Shown: positions 5,462-11,323 of the stretch, piece by piece
Position numbering within the stretch: the first letter of the stretch is position 1
Layout: each line of letters opens with the position of its first letter
Source of the DNA: JAABYT01 sp041581935
GTDB lineage: Bacteria; Pseudomonadota; Gammaproteobacteria; HK1
DNA length: 11,323 nt
Direction of reading: 5' to 3'
NCBI GenBank assembly: GCA_041581935.1
Contig: JBFICP010000094.1
Coordinates: 1 to 11,323, forward strand
Translations under genes and position numbers: made by a program
The notes under the pieces: generated by a model
What the model saw: only the letters and a program-made list of their open reading frames with translations
Database searches by the model: none
What the model was told of the DNA's origin: nothing

Positions 5462-7480
5462 ATGCCCGACAGACCCTTTCAGATTGAAGCCGATTTCGAG
5501 CCCGCCGGCGATCAGCCGGAAGCCATCCGCCGGCTCGTCGATGGCCTCGGCGACGGTCTCGCCCATCAGACGCTGCTCGGCGTGACCGGCAGCGGCAAGA
5601 CATTTTCCATCGCGCACGTGATTCAGGCGATGCAGCGCCCGACGATCATTCTCGCGCCCAATAAGACGCTCGCCGCCCAGCTCTACGGTGAGATGCGCGA
5701 GTTCTTTCCTCATAATGCGGTGGAATACTTCGTCTCGTACTACGACTACTACCAGCCCGAAGCCTACGTGCCGAGCACCGATACCTACATCGAAAAAGAC
5801 GCCTCGATCAACGAGCACATCGAGCAGATGCGCCTGTCGGCGACCAAGGCGCTGCTCGAGCACAACGACGCCATTATCGTCGCCACCGTGTCGGCCATCT
5901 ACGGCCTCGGCGATCCGGAGGCCTTTCACAGCATGGTGCTGCATCTGGTGCGCGGCGACACCGTCGATCAGCGCGCCATACTGCGCCGCCTCGCCGAGCT
6001 CCAGTACACACGCAACGAGGCCGAGCTTCGCCGCGGTACCTATCGCGTGCGCGGCGAGATCATCGACATCTTTCCGGCGGAGTCCGAGAAGGAAGCCGTG
6101 CGGATAGAGCTGTTCGACGACGAAATCGAGTCGCTCGCCTTCTTCGACCCGCTGACGGGCGAGGTGCTGCGCCGGGTGCCACGGCTCACCATCTACCCCA
6201 AGAGCCACTACGTGACACCGCGCCAGACCATCGTCGACGCCGTCGATGAAATCAAAGAGGAGCTGAAGGAACGCCTTGCCCATCTGCGCGCGAACGACAA
6301 GCTGCTGGAAGCCCAACGTCTCGAGCAGCGCACCCGCTTCGATATCGAGATGATGTACGAGCTGGGATTCTGCAAGGGCATCGAGAACTACTCGCGCTAC
6401 CTGTCCGGGCGTGCCCCCGGAGAGCCGCCGCCGACGCTCTTTGACTACCTCCCGGCGAATGCACTGCTGGTGATCGACGAGAGCCACGTCACCGTCCCGC
6501 AGCTCGGCGGCATGTACCGCGGCGATCGCTCGCGCAAGGAGACCCTGGTGGAATACGGCTTCCGCCTGCCCTCGGCGCTCGACAACCGGCCGCTGCGCTT
6601 CGACGAGTTCGAGGCGCTCGCGCCCCAGACGATCTTCGTCTCCGCCACCCCGGGTCCTTACGAGCACGAGCATGCGTCGGATGTGGTCGAGCAGGTGGTG
6701 CGGCCGACGGGACTCGTCGACCCCTCGGTCGATGTGCGGCCCGCGTCCACCCAGGTCGACGATCTGCTTTCCGAGATTCACAAGCGGGTCGAGGTCAACG
6801 AGCGTGTGCTGGTGACCACCCTGACCAAGCGCATGGCGGAGGACCTCACCGACTATCTTGCCGAGCACGGCGTGCGGGTGCGCTATCTGCACTCGGATAT
6901 CGACACCGTGGAGCGCGTCGAGATCATCCGCGATCTGCGCCTCGGTGAGTTCGACGTGCTCGTGGGGATCAATCTCCTGCGCGAGGGGCTCGATATGCCC
7001 GAGGTGTCCCTGGTGGCCGTGCTCGATGCCGACAAGGAGGGGTTTCTGCGTTCGGACCGCTCGCTCATCCAGACCATCGGCCGGGCCGCGCGCAACATCA
7101 ACGGCAGCGCCATCCTGTATGCCGATCGGGTGACCGGCTCGATGCAGCGTGCGCTCGACGAGACCGCGCGCCGGCGCGCCAAGCAGGTGCGCTTCAACGA
7201 GGCACACGGCATCACGCCCCGCGGCATCCTAAAGGCGGTCAGCGACATCATGGAGGGCGCACGTTCGGGCGGGCCGGGTTCGGCGAGGCGTTTCGCCGAG
7301 GTGGCAGAGGAAATCGGTCGTTACGGTGAGTTGACGCCCGACGATGTCTCGCGGCGCATTCTCGAGCTCGAGAAACGTATGTACAAGCACGCCGAGAACC
7401 TCGAATTCGAGGAGGCCGCGAAGCTGCGCGACGAGGCGGCGCGACTGCGGGAATTCGGCCTCGAGCTGAAGGCCGGGTGA
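5462..7480 (+). CDS. uvrB: UvrABC excinuclease subunit UvrB
   Basis: The 672-residue protein is the damage-verifying helicase-like subunit of nucleotide excision repair, loaded by UvrA and then recruiting UvrC. The Walker A motif GVTGSGKT is at 40-47. The beta-hairpin with its tyrosine cluster (YYDYYQPEAYVPSTDTYIEK) is at 92-111. The Walker B box DESH is at 338-341. Helicase motifs V and VI appear late (INLLREGLDMPEVSLV; QTIGRAARN). The C-terminal UVR coiled-coil that binds UvrC is present (LEKRMYKHAENLEFEEAAKL). Length equals the E. coli protein to within one residue. ATG at 5462 has AGGGA about eight bases upstream. No LexA box (CTGT-N8-ACAG) is visible upstream, so SOS control is not supported here. 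Confidence 0.98.
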   Translation: MPDRPFQIEADFEPAGDQPEAIRRLVDGLGDGLAHQTLLGVTGSGKTFSIAHVIQAMQRPTIILAPNKTLAAQLYGEMREFFPHNAVEYFVSYYDYYQPEAYVPSTDTYIEKDASINEHIEQMRLSATKALLEHNDAIIVATVSAIYGLGDPEAFHSMVLHLVRGDTVDQRAILRRLAELQYTRNEAELRRGTYRVRGEIIDIFPAESEKEAVRIELFDDEIESLAFFDPLTGEVLRRVPRLTIYPKSHYVTPRQTIVDAVDEIKEELKERLAHLRANDKLLEAQRLEQRTRFDIEMMYELGFCKGIENYSRYLSGRAPGEPPPTLFDYLPANALLVIDESHVTVPQLGGMYRGDRSRKETLVEYGFRLPSALDNRPLRFDEFEALAPQTIFVSATPGPYEHEHASDVVEQVVRPTGLVDPSVDVRPASTQVDDLLSEIHKRVEVNERVLVTTLTKRMAEDLTDYLAEHGVRVRYLHSDIDTVERVEIIRDLRLGEFDVLVGINLLREGLDMPEVSLVAVLDADKEGFLRSDRSLIQTIGRAARNINGSAILYADRVTGSMQRALDETARRRAKQVRFNEAHGITPRGILKAVSDIMEGARSGGPGSARRFAEVAEEIGRYGELTPDDVSRRILELEKRMYKHAENLEFEEAAKLRDEAARLREFGLELKAG

Positions 7481-7494
7481 GCTCGCGTACTGGC

Positions 7495-7523
7495 TTGCGA
7501 CGATAAATTCGAACCGGTATCTT
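7495..7523 (+). promoter_or_regulatory. sigma70 promoter of tRNA-Val
   Basis: TTGCGA (7495-7500) is followed after exactly 17 bases by TATCTT (7518-7523), and the mature tRNA begins 12 bases later. It starts 15 bases after the uvrB stop, so the tRNA is transcribed independently of uvrB and may read on into the infC leader. Confidence 0.65.
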
Positions 7524-7535
7524 CGAGCCAGCCCC

Positions 7536-7610
7536 AGGCGCGTAGCTCAGTGGTAGAGCACTACCTTGACATGGTAGGGGTCGGTGGTTCGAACCCACTC
7601 GCGCCTACCA
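7536..7610 (+). tRNA. tRNA-Val(GAC)
   Basis: The 75-base gene folds with acceptor stem AGGCGCG/CGCGCCT, D arm GCTC-AGTGGTA-GAGC, anticodon stem CTACC/GGTAG and loop TTGACAT. The anticodon GAC is at 7568-7570. The T loop is TTCGAAC; its stem has one G-T wobble. The discriminator is A and CCA is encoded. An eight-C homopolymer follows directly and no terminator is seen, so its transcript may include the infC leader. Confidence 0.97.
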
Positions 7611-7909
7611 CCCCCCCCGCAGGGCTCGCTCATGGCAAAGAGTGGGCCGGGTGCTTGCGATACGTGGAATTTCAGGCTCTTGCGGGCTTGAGAATCCTCC
7701 ACATCGGACCTAAGATCCGTCGGTACGCCTGTCTGTGCGTGGTCTGTAGGTCGGGGAGGCCGATCGGGGACGCACAGCTTCAGCCAGGTGGCCGTGTGCA
7801 CGCATACCCGGTGAGCACCATCATGGTCCGCGGACTTCAGCTCCAGACCATGGCTCGGACGGGAGATCGCGCGCCGCGGCCTCAGTTTTTTTGTGGGAGG
7901 ACAACAGGT
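7611..7909 (+). promoter_or_regulatory. Structured 5' leader of infC
   Basis: These 299 bases between tRNA-Val and infC contain no convincing gene but several paired elements. CTGTGCGT (7733-7740) pairs with ACGCACAG (7770-7777), enclosing a small TCGG/CCGA hairpin. CATGGTC (7822-7828) pairs with GACCATG (7846-7852). A seven-T run (7886-7892) directly follows CGGCCTC (7877-7883), which can alternatively pair with GAGGCCG (7756-7762). That pairing would break the inner hairpin and put a helix just before the T-run. This looks like an attenuator or translational control region. A 19-codon frame starts at 7632. The pairings are read directly; the control function is inference. Confidence 0.45.
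7895..7900 (+). promoter_or_regulatory. Shine-Dalgarno site that fixes the infC ATC start
   Basis: GGGAGG lies nine bases before ATC at 7910. It is the only strong ribosome-binding site near the conserved N-terminus of IF3. The in-frame ATG at 7850 lacks one and would add twenty non-conserved residues. Confidence 0.8.
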
Positions 7910-8425
7910 ATCGCAGCACCCAGGAAGAACCGGGTCAACCAAGAAATAACGAGCTCGTCTGTGCGGCTCATCGACGCCGAGGGCGGCCAGCTGGGCATCG
8001 TGTCCCTGGAGCAGGCGCTGGAAGCGGCGGACGAGGCGGGCTTTGACCTGGTGGAGATTTCTCCAAACGCCGATCCGCCGGTTTGCCGCTTGATGGACTA
8101 CGGTAAGTTTTTGTTCCAGCAGAACAAGAAACGCCAGGCATCAAAGAAGCGCCAACAGGTCATCCACCTCAAGGAGGTGAAGTTCCGGCCCAGCACGGAG
8201 GAAGCGGACTACCAGACCAAGCTCCGGAACCTGAAAAGGTTTCTGAACCACGGTGACAAGACCAAGGTGACCCTGTGGTTCCGCGGTCGCGAGATGCGGC
8301 ACCAGGAGCTGGGCATGAAGCTGCTGCAACGAGTCGAGGCCGATTTGGAAGAGCTCGCGAAGGTCGAGCAGTTCCCGAAGATGGAAGGCCGTCGACTATC
8401 GATGGTTTTGACGCCGCGCAAATAG
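7910..8425 (+). CDS. infC: Translation initiation factor IF-3, ATC start codon
   Basis: The 171-residue factor binds the 30S subunit, keeps subunits apart and rejects non-canonical start codons and wrong initiator tRNAs. The N-terminal domain signature is VNQEITSSSVRLID...GQLGIVSLEQALEAA, followed by DLVEISPNADPPVCRLMDYGK (about 46-66). A lysine-rich linker follows (QQNKKRQASKKRQQ), then the C-terminal domain with VKFRPSTEEADYQTKLRNL and WFRGREMRHQELG. The protein starts at ATC with a GGGAGG site nine bases upstream, giving the length and N-terminus expected for the family. Rare AUU/AUC/AUA starts are a known infC feature, allowing IF3 to repress its own synthesis. It begins the infC-rpmI-rplT unit. 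thrS, usually just upstream in gammaproteobacteria, is missing. Confidence 0.95.
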   Translation: MAAPRKNRVNQEITSSSVRLIDAEGGQLGIVSLEQALEAADEAGFDLVEISPNADPPVCRLMDYGKFLFQQNKKRQASKKRQQVIHLKEVKFRPSTEEADYQTKLRNLKRFLNHGDKTKVTLWFRGREMRHQELGMKLLQRVEADLEELAKVEQFPKMEGRRLSMVLTPRK

Positions 8426-8431
8426 CGCGGC
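8413..8431 (+). promoter_or_regulatory. Hairpin across the infC stop codon
   Basis: GCCGCGC (8413-8419) and GCGCGGC (8425-8431) form a perfect 7-bp stem with loop AAATA, so the infC TAG (8423-8425) is split between loop and stem. It ends 21 bases before the rpmI ATG. No T-run follows, so it is not a terminator. In E. coli, L20 represses rpmI-rplT through RNA structure in this same interval, so a related role is possible but unproven. Confidence 0.45.
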
Positions 8432-8452
8432 TTGCAAGAGACGGACAGACAG

Positions 8453-8650
8453 ATGCCGAAGATGAAGACAGTTCGCAGCGCCGCGAAGCGCTTCAAGCAA
8501 CGCGCCAACGGTCGCTTCAAGCGTGCCCAGTCCCACCGGCGGCACATACTCACGAAGAAGTCCACGAAGCGCAAGCGCCACTTGCGCGCCATGGACGTGA
8601 TCACCGATGCGGACACGCCGGCGGTGCGCCGCATGCTGCCCGGTACTTGA
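8453..8650 (+). CDS. rpmI: 50S ribosomal protein L35
   Basis: A 65-residue, strongly basic protein beginning MPKMKTVRSAAKRFK and containing RAQSHRRHILTKKSTKRKRHLR, the standard L35 pattern and length. L35 is a structural protein of the large subunit. ATG at 8453 is chosen because all L35 proteins start with MPK-(M/I)-KT; an in-frame TTG seven codons earlier is ignored. The upstream AAGAGACGGA is a weak ribosome-binding site, compatible with translational control through the upstream hairpin. It sits 27 bases after infC and 12 before rplT. Confidence 0.96.
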   Translation: MPKMKTVRSAAKRFKQRANGRFKRAQSHRRHILTKKSTKRKRHLRAMDVITDADTPAVRRMLPGT

Positions 8651-8662
8651 GGAGGCGTCGAC

Positions 8663-9016
8663 ATGCCCAGAGTTAAACGCGGCGTCACGGCACGTGCGCG
8701 GCACAAGAAAGTCATCGCGCAAGCCAAGGGCTACCAGGGTCGGCGCAAAAACGTCTACCGGGTCGCCAAGCAGGCCGTCATCCGCGCGGGTGCGACCGCT
8801 TACCGCGACCGCCGCCAGCGCAAGCGCCAGTTTCGAGCGCTGTGGATTGCACGCATCAATGCGGCGGCGCGCGAGTGCGGGTTGTCTTATAGTCGGCTCA
8901 TCCATGGGCTCGGCAAGGCGGACATCAGCATCGATCGCAAGGTACTGGCGGATATCGCGGTCTTCGACAAGGCTGCGTTTGCGGAGATCGCGGAAAGGGC
9001 CAAGGCCAGTCTCTGA
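8663..9016 (+). CDS. rplT: 50S ribosomal protein L20
   Basis: A 117-residue basic protein, nearly identical in length to E. coli L20. The N-terminal extension MPRVKRGVTARARHKK binds 23S rRNA and is needed for large-subunit assembly. QAKGYQGRRKNVYRVAKQAV and YRDRRQRKRQFRALWIARIN follow, then the globular domain with LSYSRLIHGL. In E. coli and several other bacteria L20 also represses its own operon. The start has an excellent GAGGAGG ten bases before the ATG. Two hairpins, the second an intrinsic terminator, follow the stop codon. Confidence 0.98.
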   Translation: MPRVKRGVTARARHKKVIAQAKGYQGRRKNVYRVAKQAVIRAGATAYRDRRQRKRQFRALWIARINAAARECGLSYSRLIHGLGKADISIDRKVLADIAVFDKAAFAEIAERAKASL

Positions 9017-9026
9017 TCCTCCGAAG

Positions 9027-9044
9027 GCCGTCGCCCGCGACGGC
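9027..9044 (+). promoter_or_regulatory. GC-rich hairpin just after rplT
   Basis: GCCGTCG (9027-9033) and CGACGGC (9038-9044) form a perfect 7-bp stem with a four-base loop, beginning 11 bases after the rplT stop. There is no T-run. It may protect the rplT 3' end or take part in attenuation before pheS. Confidence 0.45.
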
Positions 9045-9071
9045 AGCCGACAAATCGAAGATCGAATGGAC

Positions 9072-9104
9072 GGGGAAAGGCCTGAGATCCTTTCCCCTTT
9101 TTTT
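9072..9104 (+). terminator. Intrinsic terminator (possible attenuator) between rplT and pheS
   Basis: GGGGAAAGG (9072-9080) and CCTTTCCCC (9089-9097) form a perfect 9-bp stem with an eight-base loop, followed by seven T residues (9098-9104). It would end the infC-rpmI-rplT transcript. It lies 92 bases before pheS, in the position where E. coli has the pheST attenuator. No phenylalanine-rich leader peptide precedes it, so classical PheM-type attenuation is not supported. Confidence 0.93.
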
Positions 9105-9196
9105 GTGCCGATGTTAACGATGCCCGCATTGACGCGGTCCGGCGGAGCAGAATTGCGCCTACGGGAGTGGGCACGCGTTGCTCGAAGCAGGTCGAC

Positions 9197-10180
9197 ATGG
9201 CCGAACTGACCGATATCGTCAACCAGGCTCGCGACGAGCTGTCCGCGGCCCGTGATGCGGTCGCGCTCGATGCGGTGCGGGTGCGTTATCTGGGCAAGCA
9301 GGGGCTGCTCACCGCGCAGCGCAAGCAGCTTGGCAAGCTGCCCGCCGCCGAGCGTCCCGCGGCCGGAAAGCGCATCAACGCGGCGCTCGAGAGCGTCCAG
9401 CAGGCGCTCGATGACCGGCGTGCGGCCATCGATGCAGAGACGCTCACGTCGCGCCTGCGCGATGAGCAGCTGGACGTCACGCTCGCCGGTCGCGGCCAGC
9501 GCACCGGCGGTCTGCATCCCATCACTCGCACGCTGCAACGCATCGAGATGTTCTTTGCCCAGGTGGGCTTCGAAGTTGCCACCGGGCCCGAGGTGGAAAC
9601 CGACTACCACAACTTCGAAGCGCTCAACATTCCCGGCCATCATCCGGCGCGGGCCATGCAGGATACCTTCTACTTCGCCGACGGCTTACTGTTGCGAACC
9701 CACACCTCGCCGGTGCAGATACGCGTCATGGCCGATACCCAGCCGCCGATACGCATCATCGCGCCTGGGCGCGTGTACCGCTGCGACACCCCGGACATGA
9801 CCCACGCGCCGATGTTTCATCAGGTCGAGGGTTTGATGGTGGGCGAGGACGTCAGCTTCGCTCATTTGAAGGGCATGGTCATGGACTTCCTGCGCCACTT
9901 CTTCGAAGAGGATCTCGAGGTGCGTTTCCGTCCTTCCTATTTTCCGTTCACCGAGCCCTCGGCGGAAGTGGACATCCGCGGCCAGTCCGGCTGGCTCGAG
10001 GTCATGGGCTGCGGCATGGTCCATCCGCGGGTGCTCGAGAACGTGGGTATCGACTCGGAGCGCCATACCGGCTTCGCTTTCGGCATGGGGGCCGAGCGCC
10101 TGGCGCAGCTACGCTACGGCATCGACGATCTGAGGCTGTTCTTCGACAACGATCTGCGCTTCCTGGAGCAGTTCCGGTGA
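9197..10180 (+). CDS. pheS: Phenylalanine--tRNA ligase alpha subunit
   Basis: The 327-residue alpha subunit carries the class II synthetase active site of the (alpha-beta)2 enzyme that charges tRNA-Phe. The N-terminal coiled-coil for tRNA binding spans about 1-85. Motif 1 lies around 110-150 (HPITRTLQRIEMFF...GFEVATGPEVE). LRTHTSPVQIR is at 166-176, motif 2 at about 191-213 (GRVYRCD...FHQVEGLMV), and motif 3 GFAFGMGAERLAQLRYGIDDLR at 292-313. Ala294 in GFAFG matches the E. coli residue that limits the size of the amino acid pocket. Length equals E. coli PheS. ATG at 9197 is preferred over an in-frame upstream start at 9167 because it gives the family N-terminus (MAEL-x-x-I), although its AGG site is weak. 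It is coupled to pheT by a GTGA overlap. Confidence 0.97.
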   Translation: MAELTDIVNQARDELSAARDAVALDAVRVRYLGKQGLLTAQRKQLGKLPAAERPAAGKRINAALESVQQALDDRRAAIDAETLTSRLRDEQLDVTLAGRGQRTGGLHPITRTLQRIEMFFAQVGFEVATGPEVETDYHNFEALNIPGHHPARAMQDTFYFADGLLLRTHTSPVQIRVMADTQPPIRIIAPGRVYRCDTPDMTHAPMFHQVEGLMVGEDVSFAHLKGMVMDFLRHFFEEDLEVRFRPSYFPFTEPSAEVDIRGQSGWLEVMGCGMVHPRVLENVGIDSERHTGFAFGMGAERLAQLRYGIDDLRLFFDNDLRFLEQFR

Positions 10181-11323
10181 AAGTCAGCGAGCAATGGCTG
10201 CGCGAATGGGCCGATCCGCCGGTCGATACGGACACGCTGGTGGGCCAGCTCACCGCCGTGGGTCTCGAGGTGGCGAGCGCCACACCGCTGGCGCCGCCCA
10301 TGGACGCGGTCGTGGTTGCGGAAGTGCGCGCGGTTGCTCCGCATCCGCAAGCCGAACGCCTCAGCGTATGCACCGTGGACGCGGGTACCGGTGACGACCT
10401 CGCCGTCGTGTGCGGGGCGCCCAACGTGTTCCCGGGCATGCGGGCACCCATGGCATTGGTCGGGGCGCGCCTGCCCGACGGTCACAAGATTCGCCGAAGC
10501 CGGATCCGCGGCGTCGAGTCCCAGGGCATGTTGTGCTCGGCGCGCGAGCTGGGTCTCGGCGAAGATGCCGATGGCATCATGCAACTCGATTGCCAGGCGC
10601 CCGTCGGTACGCCGCTCTCCCGACATCTGCGGCTCGATGACGTCATCATCGACATCGAGCTGACACCGAACCGCGGCGACTGTCTCGGCATCTCGGGAAT
10701 CGCCCGCGAGATTGCCGTCATCAACCGGATGCCGCTCGCCGGGCCGCCGCTGGAGCCGGTGGCGCCGGTCATCGACGACCGGTTCGCGGTGCATCTCGAT
10801 TGCCCCGAGCATTGCCCGCGCTACGTCGGACGCGTCATCCGTGACATCGACCCGTCCGCGCGCACCCCGGTGTGGATGCAGGAACGCTTGCGTCGTTGCG
10901 GCGTGCGCCCCATCGGCCCGGTGGTGGACGTGACCAACTACGTGATGCTCGAGCTGGGCCAACCCATGCACGCCTTCGATCTCGCGACCCTGGCGTCTGC
11001 GATCCACGTGCGCATGGCCAGGCATGGCGAACGCCTGACCCTGCTCGACGAGAATGCGGTCGCCCTCGACGACAATTCGCTGGTGATCGCCGACGAGAAG
11101 CGCGCCGTGGCACTGGCCGGCATCATGGGGGGTCTCGATACCAGCGTCACCGATGCGAGCCGCCACATCTTCCTCGAGTGCGCCTGGTTCGAACCCAAGA
11201 CCATTGCGCTGGAGTCACGCCGCCTGGGCCTGCACACGGATGCCTCACATCGCTTTGAACGCCACGCATCGCCGGTGGGCCAGATGGCCGCGGTGGAGCG
11301 AGCCACGCGGCTTCTCGTCGACG
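10177..11323 (+). CDS. pheT: Phenylalanine--tRNA ligase beta subunit (5' part)
   Basis: The visible 382 residues are the N-terminal half of the beta subunit of phenylalanyl-tRNA synthetase; the rest lies beyond the right edge (full proteins are about 790-800 residues). MKVSEQWLREW opens the protein. An OB-fold tRNA-binding domain spans about 40-150 (VVVAEVRAVAPHPQAERLSVCTVD, CGAPNV, IRGVESQGMLCS). IIDIELTPNRGDCL starts the next domain at 157. The B3/B4 editing domain follows, keeping the residues associated with mischarged tyrosine removal: His265 (QPMHAFD), Gly318 (AGIMGG), Glu334, and Thr354 and Ala356 (LHTDASHRFER). The start is GTG at 10177, overlapping the pheS stop as GTGA. Confidence 0.97.
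   Translation, partial: MKVSEQWLREWADPPVDTDTLVGQLTAVGLEVASATPLAPPMDAVVVAEVRAVAPHPQAERLSVCTVDAGTGDDLAVVCGAPNVFPGMRAPMALVGARLPDGHKIRRSRIRGVESQGMLCSARELGLGEDADGIMQLDCQAPVGTPLSRHLRLDDVIIDIELTPNRGDCLGISGIAREIAVINRMPLAGPPLEPVAPVIDDRFAVHLDCPEHCPRYVGRVIRDIDPSARTPVWMQERLRRCGVRPIGPVVDVTNYVMLELGQPMHAFDLATLASAIHVRMARHGERLTLLDENAVALDDNSLVIADEKRAVALAGIMGGLDTSVTDASRHIFLECAWFEPKTIALESRRLGLHTDASHRFERHASPVGQMAAVERATRLLVD

Noticed and set aside
7550..7909. N-terminal extension of infC into the tRNA-Val gene, or a start at ATG 7850
   Set aside because: The extension reads through a tRNA gene and a structured leader. The ATG at 7850 has no ribosome-binding site, whereas ATC at 7910 has one and gives the family N-terminus.
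9129..9157. TTGACG as the -35 of a pheST promoter
   Set aside because: No acceptable -10 lies 16-18 bases downstream (AATTGC, ATTGCG and TTGCGC are all poor).

Overview
The window looks like chromosomal DNA from a GC-rich gammaproteobacterium. The evidence is the run infC-rpmI-rplT-pheS-pheT, a uvrB gene divergent from a class I aminotransferase, two tRNA genes with encoded CCA, and protein sequences closest in style to Pseudomonas/Xanthomonas-type homologues. The exact genus cannot be fixed from the sequence alone.

Layout. 1-1027: the last codons of a gene that may encode a nucleotide-sugar epimerase/dehydratase, coupled by an ATGA overlap to galU (UDP-glucose pyrophosphorylase), which suggests an envelope polysaccharide operon. 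1041-4009: a loosely packed block of small lineage-specific genes: a 168-residue unknown protein, a DUF1127 protein, an 87-residue unknown protein and a two-domain cupin. It also holds a 562-base non-coding stretch (1925-2486) with a CRP/Vfr-like palindrome, repeats and an RNA-like element ending in an intrinsic terminator. 4010-4085: tRNA-Asn(GTT) on the minus strand with a clear sigma70 promoter. 4161-7480: a PLP aminotransferase (minus) and uvrB (plus) diverge from a 110-base gap that contains a long REP-like palindrome. 7536-7610: tRNA-Val(GAC) with its own promoter. 7611-11323: a structured leader, then infC (ATC start), rpmI, rplT, an intrinsic terminator, pheS and the 5' part of pheT.

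How the parts work together. The right half is a translation cluster: initiation factor 3, ribosomal proteins L35 and L20, and both subunits of phenylalanyl-tRNA synthetase. Its non-coding spacers carry RNA structure at four points: before infC, across the infC stop codon, after rplT, and at the rplT-pheS terminator. This suggests layered post-transcriptional control. The thrS gene, normally directly upstream of infC in gammaproteobacteria, is absent here and only a 299-base leader separates tRNA-Val from infC.

I see no CRISPR array, transposase, integrase, phage gene or defence system. The least explained material is regulatory and RNA-level: the candidate Hfq-type RNA/terminator at 2340-2460, the infC leader, and the operator-like palindromes upstream of the two small minus-strand genes.
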